Shown here piece after piece: positions 1 to 9,775 of a stretch of 59,468 nt of DNA (positions within the stretch are counted from its first letter, which is position 1; each line of letters opens with the position of its first letter). The stretch lies in assembly GCA_038043445.1 (NCBI GenBank), contig JBBTBY010000022.1:1-59468 (forward strand). Reading direction: 5' to 3'. A model generated the notes under the pieces. It was not told the DNA's origin, did not search any database, and worked only from the letters and a program-made list of their open reading frames with translations. Origin of the DNA: Spirochaetota bacterium. Its GTDB lineage: Bacteria; Spirochaetota; Brachyspiria; Brachyspirales; JACRPF01. The translations under genes were made by a program, and so were the position numbers.

Positions 1-1268
1 GCCTGATATCCATCGGCCATCTGCTTTACGTAGAGCACCGGATAGAGGTTGTGCATTTCCGCATCCTCCATGCCGTTCATCCATTTCCTGTCCGGGTGGA
101 AGCACACGCTGTTCGCGCCGTCCAGCTTGAACGCCGATGCACCGTCGTCCACGAATTTCTCAAGATGTTTGAACCACGGCTCCCCGCGTTTCGTTACATC
201 ATCCATGTATCGGGGGACGAAGTGCGGATCTTTAATGAGATTATCCTCCATGCTGACTGACTCGTCCGCTGTTGGTCCGGATGTCGGCGTATCTTTTCCT
301 TTTATCAGCATTTCCTCATATTCACTGAGATCATAATCACAGCAAAGCCAGAGGCTCATCTTAAAGCCCATATTCCTGAGCGCATCGGTGAATTTTCCGA
401 AGTTGCGGTCCTTGAGCCACACCGGTATATGGAAACGATCATCGCTCCATTTTTTATCTACCGAGAAATCATAATGCTTTTCCATCCAGCCCGGTTCAAG
501 GCCGATCACATCGCAGGGGACCTCATGCCGCCGGAATTCATACGCTTCATAGAGCATGTCCCGCGCCCTGAACTCGCGCTCGTCGCAGACGAACGTCATT
601 CCGTAGCCCCATTTCGGCAGAAGCGCCGGCCGCCCGGCGATCTCAGTGTAGACGGACAGAAGTTCCCGAAGGCTGTCGCCGACAAATAAAAAATAGTCCA
701 GTGTCCCTTTTTCGGAGCTGAACACTGCGGTATTCCTGTCGGTCGCGCCGAGATCGGCATAATGATACCACGTCGTGTTGAGGAAAAGGCCCCAGCCGCG
801 CGTGCTCATCACGAACGGCATCGGCTCATAGGTAGCAACGTTCGTCACCACCATTCTCGCCTTATGCCCGCGCTTGGACACACACTCTCGATTCTCATCA
901 CCCAATCCGAACAAACGCTCGGTCGCATCCAGCCTGAATGCCAATCGAGATCCGCTTTCACGATCTGAAACAGGCGCGTCCTTCTGGTCAAGTACGATGC
1001 CCTTTTCGTTTTTGAGCGTGACACTCCCGTCCGCAAGCGACACGGCAAGCGTTGCCTTTGCGGTCTGAAGCTCTATCGTCCCCGTTTTTTTACGAGTATC
1101 GCATGTACATTCCGGCCAATCCGTCTTAAGAATTCCGTACCGGGAAAGTCCGCTGTCGCGGAATTTTCCATCAGCGCTTATCCGCACACGGAATATCGAT
1201 TCGGACACTGCATTGACAATGAGAGCATTACCATTTTCGATTTTAATGGAGGAAAGATCGGTATTCAT
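1..1268 (-). CDS. Glycoside hydrolase family 31 (alpha-glucosidase/alpha-xylosidase type), 3' end cut by window
   Basis: Reading back from the ATG at 1268 gives about 422 codons that stay open to the window edge, so the C-terminus is missing. The N-terminal part contains FGLGDENRE, the usual GH31 N-domain turn. A (beta/alpha)8 barrel begins near PALLPKWGYGM, and the segment FKLDGANSV places the predicted catalytic nucleophile at Asp383. The family cleaves alpha-linked glucose, xylose or galactose from non-reducing ends with retention; the substrate cannot be read from this sequence. There is no signal peptide, so it probably acts in the cytoplasm on imported oligosaccharides. It lies 34 nt downstream of the CBM9-TIM-barrel gene with GGGG before the ATG and is probably co-transcribed with it. 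Confidence 0.88.
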   Translation of the reverse strand, partial: MNTDLSSIKIENGNALIVNAVSESIFRVRISADGKFRDSGLSRYGILKTDWPECTCDTRKKTGTIELQTAKATLAVSLADGSVTLKNEKGIVLDQKDAPVSDRESGSRLAFRLDATERLFGLGDENRECVSKRGHKARMVVTNVATYEPMPFVMSTRGWGLFLNTTWYHYADLGATDRNTAVFSSEKGTLDYFLFVGDSLRELLSVYTEIAGRPALLPKWGYGMTFVCDEREFRARDMLYEAYEFRRHEVPCDVIGLEPGWMEKHYDFSVDKKWSDDRFHIPVWLKDRNFGKFTDALRNMGFKMSLWLCCDYDLSEYEEMLIKGKDTPTSGPTADESVSMEDNLIKDPHFVPRYMDDVTKRGEPWFKHLEKFVDDGASAFKLDGANSVCFHPDRKWMNGMEDAEMHNLYPVLYVKQMADGYQ

Positions 1269-1302
1269 GTGTCCCCTTTACTTTTTTTGATTGTATCAGA
1301 GC

Positions 1303-4300
1303 TCATTTGATATATACGGCCGTCACATCACCGGCAGGCACTAGAGCATTCATCTTTTCCGGAGCGCTTATCTTCTCCGGACTTCCATACACCGAAGCAC
1401 TTTGCCCTTTCAGCTTTTTGTTGTTCAGCTGCACGACCAGTGGCGTGTCTGATTCATTGAACAACAATACCAATCGATCATCGCCTTTTGTGAGAACCAA
1501 AAGATTCGGATATTTCAACTGCTCAGATTCCGCCAAATCGTCCTGCCGTTTTCCGTCGTAGAAAAGGTCTTCGTATTGAGATATCATCCGCGTTGCTTCA
1601 CCGATGTAATACAGCTGACCCGCAACACGATTTACCGCACAGCCAAGATCAACGCCGCCGTGAAAGGCTGCCACAATTCGCAGAATTTGAGATTTTAAAC
1701 CTTTTGCATCGATGAACCCGTCTTTCGTCGAACCTGAGCGTTGTATCCAGCTGCTCCCGGGTTTCGTAAAGCTGATCTCCCATACCGTCGCGAACAACTG
1801 TCCGCGCATTTGATTCGCTCCCGCTTTTTCACGAAAGAAGCTCATGCGCTCGTCAAGTGACTGCTGCGTCACAGGAAAGTCTTTCGTGGTAGAATATCCT
1901 CCATTGCCGACCGCCGTGCCGTCACCCGGCCATCCCGGGAAAGCGATATCGAATCTGTCCTTACTTGCTTCCCAATAACCATTATTGAATACATCATCGT
2001 ACAACATATATTTAAGCCCAAGCTCGCCGCATACTTCGCGAATGATCCCATTAATGAGCCCTTCCTGTTGCTCGCGAAATGACTTCCAATCACCATTGTA
2101 GTTCTTTTGAATAGAGCCGTCGGACATATCCGCCGCGGACGGCAGTGAGGCATAGGTGCGAAATGCGCTTTTGCAGTTGTCGCAGAAGCAATAGCTTTTA
2201 TCGCGCCAGATATTCTGCTCCCAATCGATATAAAAAACAGCCGCTTTGGGGAATCCGATATATTTCAATTCCGCAGACCCGTTGAGCATAGAACCAATAT
2301 CCTTTGTAACCGCCGCTTTGAACTGCGCCGAACCTTCACCGGCAGCGAACGTTCGACAGAACTGAGCATTGTCTTTACGTCTTTCTGCTTCATTGAAAAA
2401 TCGGGCACGCGACTCCGGCGTCCCTTCCATCAATTGACCAAGGGCAAAGTTCGTTCTAATACCTCCGTGAAGCGGATAGTTGTTCGGCGACCAAAGTACG
2501 ATCTCCCCGCCTTGCTCGATCACCCGGGAATAAATATCTTTCACATACGCATCACCAGACGGGGGAATGATCCATGAATTAAACCCGTTATCAAGCGTTT
2601 GGCGCATATAAAAATCCAATTGTTCCGGAAAAAATGAACTGCCGCCTAAGCCGCCTAAAAGCCAGGGGAGAATATACTGCTGTATCACGACCTTCTTCGG
2701 CACACGCCCGTTGATCGGCGGCAGAACGCGCACGGGCAGCGTCTGTTCGATCTCAGTCAGATTTCCGGATGCCGAACGCCTGAAATAAAATTTGCATTGC
2801 TTATCCGCTCCCGTGTACTCGTTCAATACCAGCGGAATAAGTGATGCCTGGCCCTGCTTGTTAATCGCGATGATCTCACCACTCTGCCATGTCACTTTGC
2901 TGTTCGTGTCATCCGGCTGCACGAACTCGGGATTATACGACAACCGATATCGGGTATATGGCTGACCATCACGTTTCACTTCCTCCGCCGCGACTTTCTG
3001 CGGGCGACGGGTAACTCTTCCGCTCTTTGTCTCGTTGGTCGATCTATCCTCAAGCAAACGAAACCCCTTCGGCACATCAAGAATGAACTCATAGTCTTCA
3101 AGGGCAAACGTTAGCGGCGGCGGTGAATAGAGATTGTGGATAAGATTTTCCATACTCTTCTCGGAAAAGCACCATTCGCGCACCTTCGGCTGAATGCAGG
3201 AAAGACTGCTGTAATGATTTTCGCTCCAAAGAACGATCTGCCGGAAGCACACATCACCGGTTATTCCATCCGGCACGCGCAGATAACCGTCCTTGTCGGT
3301 CTCGGCTTTCTTCCAAGTGCGGTCATCAAAGGATGAGGTGAGCCAGCCGTCATTATCGGCAGTACCGACACGCCAGCGGCTTTCCAGCTCCATCTGACCG
3401 GCGATACTGAGCCGCACGCCGGGATTTCCTCCGCGTGCGACTACTTTCAAGCCGATCACATTTACGCCTTCTTTCAATCCGACACTGCATTTACCGGAAG
3501 CGTCCGCCGCAATTTCTTTGCCGTTGCCGAAAATTTTTGTCTTTGCATCACGATCCTTGACCGCAACAGAAAGCAGTTTCACCAGTGTGCCGGTTTCGCT
3601 GATGCGCTTTTCATACTGCATAATAAGCTGCAATGCCCCGTTCGTGATTTTACTTTCAAGTATTGTTTTCGCCTGCTGTTTCAAGGCTGCAATGTCCCTG
3701 ATATTATCATCGACCTGTCGGTCAACGAGAATGCCCTCTTTGACATTGGCGATCTTCCATAACCGATAGGACATCCAATTCCTCAACGGATTCAGATATT
3801 TTTGCATCTCAGCCAGATCATCCGGTGCAGTCTCTTTGAAGGACGTCAACAATGCGAATTTGTCAACATCACCAAAACCGTCTTTCACCGAGGCGAAACT
3901 TGAAAGTTGTTCATTTTCCGGATTTCTGTATGCGGCACGTGCCAGATTGAACATGAATAGTTCCGAAGTAACATCACCGCTGATACTAAGCAGAGAGAAT
4001 GGAATTTTTATCTCCACACTCCAGAAGTCGTCGCCTCTATATGCTGCAGCCTGCCATGCCCCGTCAGCATTGGGAACATTACACCACCGGGCAGCACTGC
4101 TGTTGACGACGAATTGCTTAAAAACACGCGGGGTTCTGTCGTGAGTAAAAAAGAATTCAAGATTATCGTCCGGATACCAGCCTTTGCTGTAATTGTCCGG
4201 ATCGACCTTGATCTTGTCCGGTTCCGGCTCCTTGCATTTTACCGCGATGTAAAGGTTCTCACCGTACGCCCCCGTTTTGAATCCGGTCTGCCGCTCGGTT

Positions 4301-5016
4301 ACCGCACTGCCGTTCTTATAATTCCTGAACCCGGCCGTGACGGGAATATTTTTCCAGACACTTTCATCCCATTTGCCGTCCATCTCCGGAGACTGCGCTA
4401 ACGCATATACCGAACAGACCGGTTCTGCGCCGGTCAGCGACGCCCCGGGAGCGACAATACATCGCTCGCCCTTTTTTATTATCTCTGCCGTAACGTCCGC
4501 GAACTCGATCGACGAGCCGGGTGTAATGCCGAAGACTACGAATATTTCCTTGATCACAGGATCGGCGGCATAACCGCTGATCTTCGGGATTGTAATTTCC
4601 GATGTATATTCCGTCCATACTTCGGTCGCTTGGAATCCCTTCAGCAACGCCCCGCCGCCCGGATAGAAATAAACGCCCAGATCAACGCCCCCTTTGCCTT
4701 TGACGATCGCTTTGACAAAGCATTTATCTTCAGGAGCGATCGCCCACTTTTTACCGTAATAAAGCTGCATCTTTTTTGCTTGTGAGGTCATGCGCAGCAT
4801 TTTTTTATCGAGATCAGGAATAACAGCAAGCGAGGGAACTATCGAATCATCCCAGCTTCCGGGTGCGTTCGGCACCCAACCGACAGGGATGCCGTCTTTG
4901 CCGGCAACTGAACCCAGTTTTGTGAAATTGCCTTTGACTTCCAGCTTCTCCCCTGCGAATATCGGAATACAAAACCCGATCACGACCGTGATGATTAATA
5001 ACATTCTCGTTACCAT
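1303..5016 (-). CDS. Large exported protein: CBM9/DOMON-like domain plus TIM-barrel glycosidase-like domain
   Basis: The 1237-residue product starts with a signal peptide (about residues 1-21) after an AAAGGAG ribosome site. Residues about 200-385 (starting SPEMDGKWDESVW, with later DNLEFFF) resemble a CBM9-type carbohydrate-binding module. A beta-rich linker follows. From about 750 onward the sequence looks like a (beta/alpha)8 barrel (FNSWIIPP, AVFYIDWEQN, LKYMLYDDVF). The motif YCFCDNCKSAF near residue 940 has paired cysteines of the kind seen in GH42-like or DUF4838-like barrels, probably a metal or structural site. I cannot assign a numbered GH family. It is the first gene of a two-gene unit with the GH31 gene, downstream of the AraC gene at 5163-6071, which may regulate it. 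Confidence 0.7.
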   Translation of the reverse strand: MVTRMLLIITVVIGFCIPIFAGEKLEVKGNFTKLGSVAGKDGIPVGWVPNAPGSWDDSIVPSLAVIPDLDKKMLRMTSQAKKMQLYYGKKWAIAPEDKCFVKAIVKGKGGVDLGVYFYPGGGALLKGFQATEVWTEYTSEITIPKISGYAADPVIKEIFVVFGITPGSSIEFADVTAEIIKKGERCIVAPGASLTGAEPVCSVYALAQSPEMDGKWDESVWKNIPVTAGFRNYKNGSAVTERQTGFKTGAYGENLYIAVKCKEPEPDKIKVDPDNYSKGWYPDDNLEFFFTHDRTPRVFKQFVVNSSAARWCNVPNADGAWQAAAYRGDDFWSVEIKIPFSLLSISGDVTSELFMFNLARAAYRNPENEQLSSFASVKDGFGDVDKFALLTSFKETAPDDLAEMQKYLNPLRNWMSYRLWKIANVKEGILVDRQVDDNIRDIAALKQQAKTILESKITNGALQLIMQYEKRISETGTLVKLLSVAVKDRDAKTKIFGNGKEIAADASGKCSVGLKEGVNVIGLKVVARGGNPGVRLSIAGQMELESRWRVGTADNDGWLTSSFDDRTWKKAETDKDGYLRVPDGITGDVCFRQIVLWSENHYSSLSCIQPKVREWCFSEKSMENLIHNLYSPPPLTFALEDYEFILDVPKGFRLLEDRSTNETKSGRVTRRPQKVAAEEVKRDGQPYTRYRLSYNPEFVQPDDTNSKVTWQSGEIIAINKQGQASLIPLVLNEYTGADKQCKFYFRRSASGNLTEIEQTLPVRVLPPINGRVPKKVVIQQYILPWLLGGLGGSSFFPEQLDFYMRQTLDNGFNSWIIPPSGDAYVKDIYSRVIEQGGEIVLWSPNNYPLHGGIRTNFALGQLMEGTPESRARFFNEAERRKDNAQFCRTFAAGEGSAQFKAAVTKDIGSMLNGSAELKYIGFPKAAVFYIDWEQNIWRDKSYCFCDNCKSAFRTYASLPSAADMSDGSIQKNYNGDWKSFREQQEGLINGIIREVCGELGLKYMLYDDVFNNGYWEASKDRFDIAFPGWPGDGTAVGNGGYSTTKDFPVTQQSLDERMSFFREKAGANQMRGQLFATVWEISFTKPGSSWIQRSGSTKDGFIDAKGLKSQILRIVAAFHGGVDLGCAVNRVAGQLYYIGEATRMISQYEDLFYDGKRQDDLAESEQLKYPNLLVLTKGDDRLVLLFNESDTPLVVQLNNKKLKGQSASVYGSPEKISAPEKMNALVPAGDVTAVYIK

Positions 5017-5088
5017 GCAGCAGCTCCTTTCACTTACATAACATTCCCATCATATGGCCGCTACGTCATATCGGTGCATCCTAATCTC

Positions 5089-5100
5089 CGAATCGATTCG
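5089..5100. promoter_or_regulatory. 12-bp perfect palindrome in the leader of the CBM9-TIM-barrel gene
   Basis: CGAATCGATTCG is a perfect palindrome lying about 10-20 nt downstream of the predicted transcription start for the gene at 1303-5016. It may be a regulator site. No second copy was found in the window. Confidence 0.3.
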
Positions 5101-5117
5101 ACCATCTTCATCACCAT

Positions 5118-5147
5118 AGTATAAACTGCGGCACTGCTTTTTCCTAA
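5118..5147 (-). promoter_or_regulatory. Predicted promoter of the CBM9-TIM-barrel/GH31 unit
   Basis: The -10 box is TATACT (5118-5123) with an 18-nt spacer to a poor -35, TTAGGA (5142-5147). A good -10 with a weak -35 is typical of promoters that need an activator, and an AraC-family gene ends immediately upstream. Confidence 0.5.
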
Positions 5148-5162
5148 CACAAAACGGTAATT

Positions 5163-6071
5163 TTATGACACTTTTTTCATACGCATTTTCGCCGACCGAT
5201 ACCCCTTCGGCGTGGTGTGCATGAGCTTCTTGAACATTCTATTGAAGAATGTGATGTTCTGGTAACCCACGGCCCGCGCTATCTCGATAACTATTTTGTC
5301 CGAGTGCTCCAGAAGGTCGCATGCTTTGAGGATGCGCATCTCATTGAGGTATTCGATGACACGATAGCCGGTATGCTTTTTGAAAAGACGCGAGAAATAT
5401 TCCGGACGCAGCGGCGGTACTGCTATCTCCTGCAATGTGAGGTCGCGCGTGTAGTTGCTTTGAATGAATTCCAATGCCGAAATGATCGCCTGTTTTTCCC
5501 GGCCGTATTCATTATCGATGCGCGCGATTTTCCGCGCATGGAAGCGATGGAGCACTATGAGCAGACGGGTAAAGAGCGCTTGTATGCTTATTTCGTAACA
5601 GTCGGACTGTTCGTCATATTCGGACAGCATGGATTCAAATATCGATCTGACCTCAAGTGACTGCCCGGCAAGAAGCGGTATGGAGAAAAATCCGTTTTGT
5701 CTGCCTTCGGCGAAATCCAGAAGACATGCGTCCTTCAGGAACGGCTTGAACGGAAGCGCAGATAATATTCCCGTCACGAACGATCGTTTGAAGTAGAACG
5801 TGATGTTCCTGACGCCGCTTTTCACGAGCCACCGATGCGGTTCACCGGCGTTCAGGAAGTATACATCGCCTTTCTTTACCGACTTCTGCCGCTTCGATGT
5901 CTTGTACGTGCCCGATCCCTCGAGGATATACACCATCGCGAAAAAGTCATGGACCATCCAGGGACGGTTGTCATCGGCGCTGTTCCGAACGATATGGAAA
6001 CGGCGCTTCGATGCGAAAAAACTGTCGCTGCTGTACCGGACCGGATGAGTTTTCGTTTTTTCCGTTTTCAT
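5163..6071 (-). CDS. AraC family transcriptional regulator (cupin sensor)
   Basis: The 302-residue protein has an N-terminal cupin-like sensor (FAMVYILEGSGTYKT, then GDVYFLNAGEPHRW) and a C-terminal AraC double helix-turn-helix from about residue 195 (LTLQEIAVPPLRPEYFSRLFKKHTGYRVIEYLNEMRI, then IEIARAVGYQNITFFNRMFKK, described here in short pieces). Proteins of this type bind a sugar in the cupin pocket and activate neighbouring catabolic genes. It sits between the GH28 gene and the CBM9-TIM-barrel gene, all on one strand. Its own promoter puts the -10 box 6 nt before the ATG, so the mRNA should be leaderless. No Shine-Dalgarno sequence is present. Confidence 0.9.
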   Translation of the reverse strand: MKTEKTKTHPVRYSSDSFFASKRRFHIVRNSADDNRPWMVHDFFAMVYILEGSGTYKTSKRQKSVKKGDVYFLNAGEPHRWLVKSGVRNITFYFKRSFVTGILSALPFKPFLKDACLLDFAEGRQNGFFSIPLLAGQSLEVRSIFESMLSEYDEQSDCYEISIQALFTRLLIVLHRFHARKIARIDNEYGREKQAIISALEFIQSNYTRDLTLQEIAVPPLRPEYFSRLFKKHTGYRVIEYLNEMRILKACDLLEHSDKIVIEIARAVGYQNITFFNRMFKKLMHTTPKGYRSAKMRMKKVS

Positions 6072-6077
6072 ACGCGT

Positions 6078-6106
6078 AGTATATTCCCGCAGCGAAAATG
6101 CGTCAA
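6078..6106 (-). promoter_or_regulatory. Promoter of the AraC gene, predicting a leaderless mRNA
   Basis: TTGACG (6101-6106), a 17-nt spacer and TATACT (6078-6083) form a near-consensus sigma-70 promoter. Exactly 6 nt separate the -10 box from the ATG at 6071, so the normal +1 is the A of the start codon. Confidence 0.8.
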
Positions 6107-6162
6107 CGCCGTCGCAGGCAGCAGAGCGGACGAATGACAGCGCAGCAAAGTTTTCCGCATCC

Positions 6163-7317
6163 TCAATGCGCAGCGGCGTCCATTATGATGCTATTCCTGT
6201 TATCGCCTTCGAACAGGGTGCGTTCGCCATCGGGTCTTGCCTGACGGATGTTCTCAAAGCGCACATTACTGACATCAGCCTTGACCATGACCGCATAGCG
6301 GGCACCGCGGGAGACCACATTCGCGACGGAAATATTCCGCAGATTTTCTTTCCTGTACCCCGTGCCATATCCGGTATATATCTTCACGCATGATTCACGC
6401 GATGACGGCGCTTCTTCAATGACGTTCTCTATCGTGATATCATATACCGACGGTGATGTCGCAAGGCAGATCACCGCGTGATGCTGCCCGCCTGTGAAAA
6501 TGTTCCGCACGACGATATCATGGATGTCCGGATCGTCGGATGCATGCTTCATTCCCATCGGCTGCATGGGGTATATATATCTTGATCCCGGACCGGAAAC
6601 AACGCTCTCGTCCAATGCGGTAAGGGCTATCGTATCATCGCTGGTAGTGCCGGAGATGTTCTCTACAAGGCAGTGCGCGCAGCCGTTCCTGAAGTCGATA
6701 CCATCGCCGTTCTTCACATCCGTGTTGAAGACGATATCATGCAGCGCTCCGTGCGTGCAGCTGTCCTGAGAGATCGCCCAGCAGTGCGTCTTCTGCATGG
6801 TAAAACCGGAGATATCGTAGTTATGCGCACCCGAAAGGAGTATGCCGACCGTACGCCAGCCGAAAAAATCGCCCACCCACGGTTCGACGACACCGGTCTT
6901 CGGGTTCGGTGCGGAGTACGGATGATCGGCCCCTTCTATCACCGCGCCATTGCGTCCGATTATCCTGATGTTCTCCGTCGGCTGTATCGATCTGCATATG
7001 CCGTTGGGGTCGTTGGGGTTCGGCGTGATGCCCGCGACGCGTATGATATTGTCGAATACGCCGTCGGCGAGCTTGAGCGTGCATCCGTCGATAGTGAGGT
7101 CCGTGTTCGACGGCAGACGTATCGCCCTGTCTATTATCCAATCCTGTGTGTCCAAGACGATCTCTGCAATCGATCCTGATAGTTCCGCCGAAGCGATAGC
7201 GGCCGCGATCGCCTCGGTATGCGATCGTCCGGGAATGAATTCGACAGCCTTGATGCGGGTCGACACGCTTTTGTGTATGAAGTGCGTGATAAAACCTTTT
7301 GTTGATGTTTTTTTCAT
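6163..7317 (-). CDS. GH28-like parallel beta-helix enzyme (polygalacturonase family)
   Basis: The protein (384 residues from the chosen start) shows the repeating beta-helix pattern of polygalacturonases. It retains recognisable GH28 motifs: NTDVKNGDGID, then SDDTIAL with the paired catalytic aspartates, then GGQHHAVICL and CVKIYTG as the HG and K-containing substrate loops. Family members hydrolyse galacturonan or related uronic-acid backbones. An ATG at 7347 overlaps the upstream stop, but I chose 7317 because GAGGGA lies 6 nt before it. No clear signal peptide is visible, so the location is uncertain. It is the last gene of the operon that starts at 18803. Confidence 0.8.
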   Translation of the reverse strand: MKKTSTKGFITHFIHKSVSTRIKAVEFIPGRSHTEAIAAAIASAELSGSIAEIVLDTQDWIIDRAIRLPSNTDLTIDGCTLKLADGVFDNIIRVAGITPNPNDPNGICRSIQPTENIRIIGRNGAVIEGADHPYSAPNPKTGVVEPWVGDFFGWRTVGILLSGAHNYDISGFTMQKTHCWAISQDSCTHGALHDIVFNTDVKNGDGIDFRNGCAHCLVENISGTTSDDTIALTALDESVVSGPGSRYIYPMQPMGMKHASDDPDIHDIVVRNIFTGGQHHAVICLATSPSVYDITIENVIEEAPSSRESCVKIYTGYGTGYRKENLRNISVANVVSRGARYAVMVKADVSNVRFENIRQARPDGERTLFEGDNRNSIIMDAAAH

Positions 7318-7339
7318 CCAAAATCCCTCGCGGTCGGGT

Positions 7340-9775
7340 TCACTCATCGCGAATAAGCATTATCCTGTCGACGATCACTTCTTTCACATTCTCCGGGTTC
7401 TTCGTCGGCGCGATATAGATGAACACCCCTGCGTCGAAGATCATCGATCCGATGAGATAGGAATGATAGTCCGCACCCTTTACGTCCTGAACGTTCAGCG
7501 TGACCTTCGCCGGGTACTTCTTCGTATACGTGTCATAGACGCCGGCTTCGAACGCAGAACCGGCATCGCCCGTCTTTTTTATCTTTATCTCAGCATATAT
7601 CTTCCACTTGCCGGAAGCCCCTTCCTTCGGAGGCATTATCGCGAGCGGCACCTGCACAGCCCATTCTGTATGCGTTGAAGGCATCGATACCGCATATCCA
7701 TCCGATGCCTTCTCATCGTTCACTATAAAAGAAGATTTTCCTGGTTGATGCAGCCGGAACAAGTCATCCTGTATCTCGCGTTTGTCCGCCGCAGCGATAT
7801 GCTTGAACTCTTCGGCCGGTTTTCCCACTCTTTTCGCTGTTAGAGACTCTCCCGGTTTGCCGACACGAAGACCGGCGCGGTATTTCTCCCCCCACTGTTT
7901 TGTGGTCTCACCCGCTTCATTGGCTTTCACAACATTATTCTCGCTGCAGATGCGTATATACTCATCCGCGAGAGCGGCTGCTTTTTCCGGGAACGGCCAG
8001 GGTTTTCCCTCGCATTCCTGTCTGAGCACAGGCCAGTTCACCATGACGGCGTTCAGCACCGGCATGAAGGCCAGCTCAAATCGCTTGAGTGATTGTGCAT
8101 CGTTCTTCACCGCCATTCTTCCCGCGGTATAGAGCGCGTACGCTTTGTCCAAGAAAGCGGCCTTGATGTATTCATCACCGAGAGGATCGCATGCATACAG
8201 GATATCGATATACCGTTGTACATACGGCGCGCCTTCTGCGTAATAGCCGCTGATGAATTCCTTTATCAGCGCTTTCTCGTCGAGCTGCTGGTCCCAGAGT
8301 ATTTTTGCATATATCCAGTGTTTCAGATCGGTCATATCCCCGGCGCGCGTATTAAAGCTGCTCTGCAGCAATACGGACTTCACTCCGTTCCTGGCGAACA
8401 GACGCATATTGTAACACGTCGCGAAGATGCTCGGGAATTGTTTGCTGTAATTCCAAAAATCGGTCGTATAATCCCAGATATGTATCGCCGGGGCTATCTT
8501 GCTCCAACCAATGATCGCACTCCCGAAACGCTCGTTCACTTTCGAATCATACGGCGCAAGATTGATCGTCCTGTTCCACGCGCACAACCGCACGACCACG
8601 TTCGCGCGCGGTTTGGTTATCGCTGGCGGTTTTTCGCTGTACTGATATGCAAGCGTATCGATCTTCGCCTGTGGGAAGTCTTTTTCTATGTCAGCAGCGA
8701 TGATGTTCACGAATCGCAGTATCGGCCCAGACGGACTTCCCTCCTCCTTTTCAACAGCAGCACAGTCGACACATTCGCATTTTCCCGAACCGTCACCATC
8801 GTTCTGCGAAAGGCTCACGATGGAATCCGGCGGAGCATCCTTCAAGTATCCTCTCACTTTGCTGATGATAAGCTCGATGAGATCGGTGTGATTCGTGCTC
8901 ATGCAGAGCTGACTGTTATCGACATGACCGGCGCTCTTCCCATCCCATTTTCCGAATTGACGCTTGCCGTTCACCTCGGCGAACCATTGCGGATGTGTCG
9001 CCGCATATTCCTTGCAGGAAACGATCTGGCCGAACGTGTGAACGAAAAATGGCCCCTTGTACTCGACCCTGCCGCCGCGATCCTCGGGGATCTTGTATTC
9101 ATTGCCGTTGAGCTTGTTATATACGGCAAAATTGTTCATGAAATATGAATGAACATCGCGCATATCCAGTGCCGGGCGATATTTGAGTTTGTAGAATGGA
9201 ATAGTTAGTTTGGATCTCTGCGGCACGAACGATTCGGTATCAGTCCACCAGCGGCAGCCGATGTTCTCAAGGAATGTAATGACCGCATACACCGTTCCGC
9301 GCCGCGATGTCGGGGCGCCGGTAAGGAGAAGGTCCGCACCCTCGGTACGCAGTGCAATGCCGTCATGACCGAGCGTTTCAAAGTCGGGTATCGACGGGAA
9401 CACATGCATCGCCGCATCCGGACCGACGGCGATGACCGGCGTATTCGCGGGCCGGACTTTCACGACCCTGAACTCCGCCTTCGTTATCTGTTTCAGATAG
9501 TCGGCGAGCGTGTTCGCAGCATACTGTTCCGCCGGCGTCGCTTTGGCATCGACATGGATAACGTATCGTGTCGAACCGTTCTCCGCAAGGACGATAACGT
9601 TCTTCCCCTGCTGAAATGCGGCATAGTCCCTTATCCCGGATAACTGTGAGCGGTCGTAGCTGCTTTCATCGGGTTTCTGGTACGGCTCCACTGCGATCTT
9701 CGTCTGTCCGTCGATACTGGATACGGCAAGACTTCCGAAACCGATCATCAGCACGATACTTCGTAATGATTTCAT
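7340..9775 (-). CDS. Exported DUF4838 domain protein with GH67-type N-terminal domain
   Basis: The protein has 811 residues with a signal peptide (about 1-23). Residues about 70-190 look like the alpha-glucuronidase N-terminal domain (YVIHVDAKATPAEQYAANTL, ending near NIGCRWW), and residues about 200-560 match the DUF4838 pattern (TFGQIVSCKEYAATHPQWF; VSLSQNDGDGSGKCECVDC). This architecture is common in glycan-degradation loci and is thought to be a glycoside hydrolase, but the reaction is not known. The C-terminal 150 residues look like a beta-sandwich module. Its start overlaps the stop of the upstream gene by 4 nt (ATGA), indicating translational coupling. Confidence 0.8.
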   Translation of the reverse strand: MKSLRSIVLMIGFGSLAVSSIDGQTKIAVEPYQKPDESSYDRSQLSGIRDYAAFQQGKNVIVLAENGSTRYVIHVDAKATPAEQYAANTLADYLKQITKAEFRVVKVRPANTPVIAVGPDAAMHVFPSIPDFETLGHDGIALRTEGADLLLTGAPTSRRGTVYAVITFLENIGCRWWTDTESFVPQRSKLTIPFYKLKYRPALDMRDVHSYFMNNFAVYNKLNGNEYKIPEDRGGRVEYKGPFFVHTFGQIVSCKEYAATHPQWFAEVNGKRQFGKWDGKSAGHVDNSQLCMSTNHTDLIELIISKVRGYLKDAPPDSIVSLSQNDGDGSGKCECVDCAAVEKEEGSPSGPILRFVNIIAADIEKDFPQAKIDTLAYQYSEKPPAITKPRANVVVRLCAWNRTINLAPYDSKVNERFGSAIIGWSKIAPAIHIWDYTTDFWNYSKQFPSIFATCYNMRLFARNGVKSVLLQSSFNTRAGDMTDLKHWIYAKILWDQQLDEKALIKEFISGYYAEGAPYVQRYIDILYACDPLGDEYIKAAFLDKAYALYTAGRMAVKNDAQSLKRFELAFMPVLNAVMVNWPVLRQECEGKPWPFPEKAAALADEYIRICSENNVVKANEAGETTKQWGEKYRAGLRVGKPGESLTAKRVGKPAEEFKHIAAADKREIQDDLFRLHQPGKSSFIVNDEKASDGYAVSMPSTHTEWAVQVPLAIMPPKEGASGKWKIYAEIKIKKTGDAGSAFEAGVYDTYTKKYPAKVTLNVQDVKGADYHSYLIGSMIFDAGVFIYIAPTKNPENVKEVIVDRIMLIRDE

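Noticed and set aside
8093-9148. Long plus-strand frame (351 codons) antisense to the DUF4838 gene
   Set aside because: The minus-strand frame has a signal peptide and family motifs and is in an operon; this frame has no recognisable domain and is an expected shadow of codon bias.
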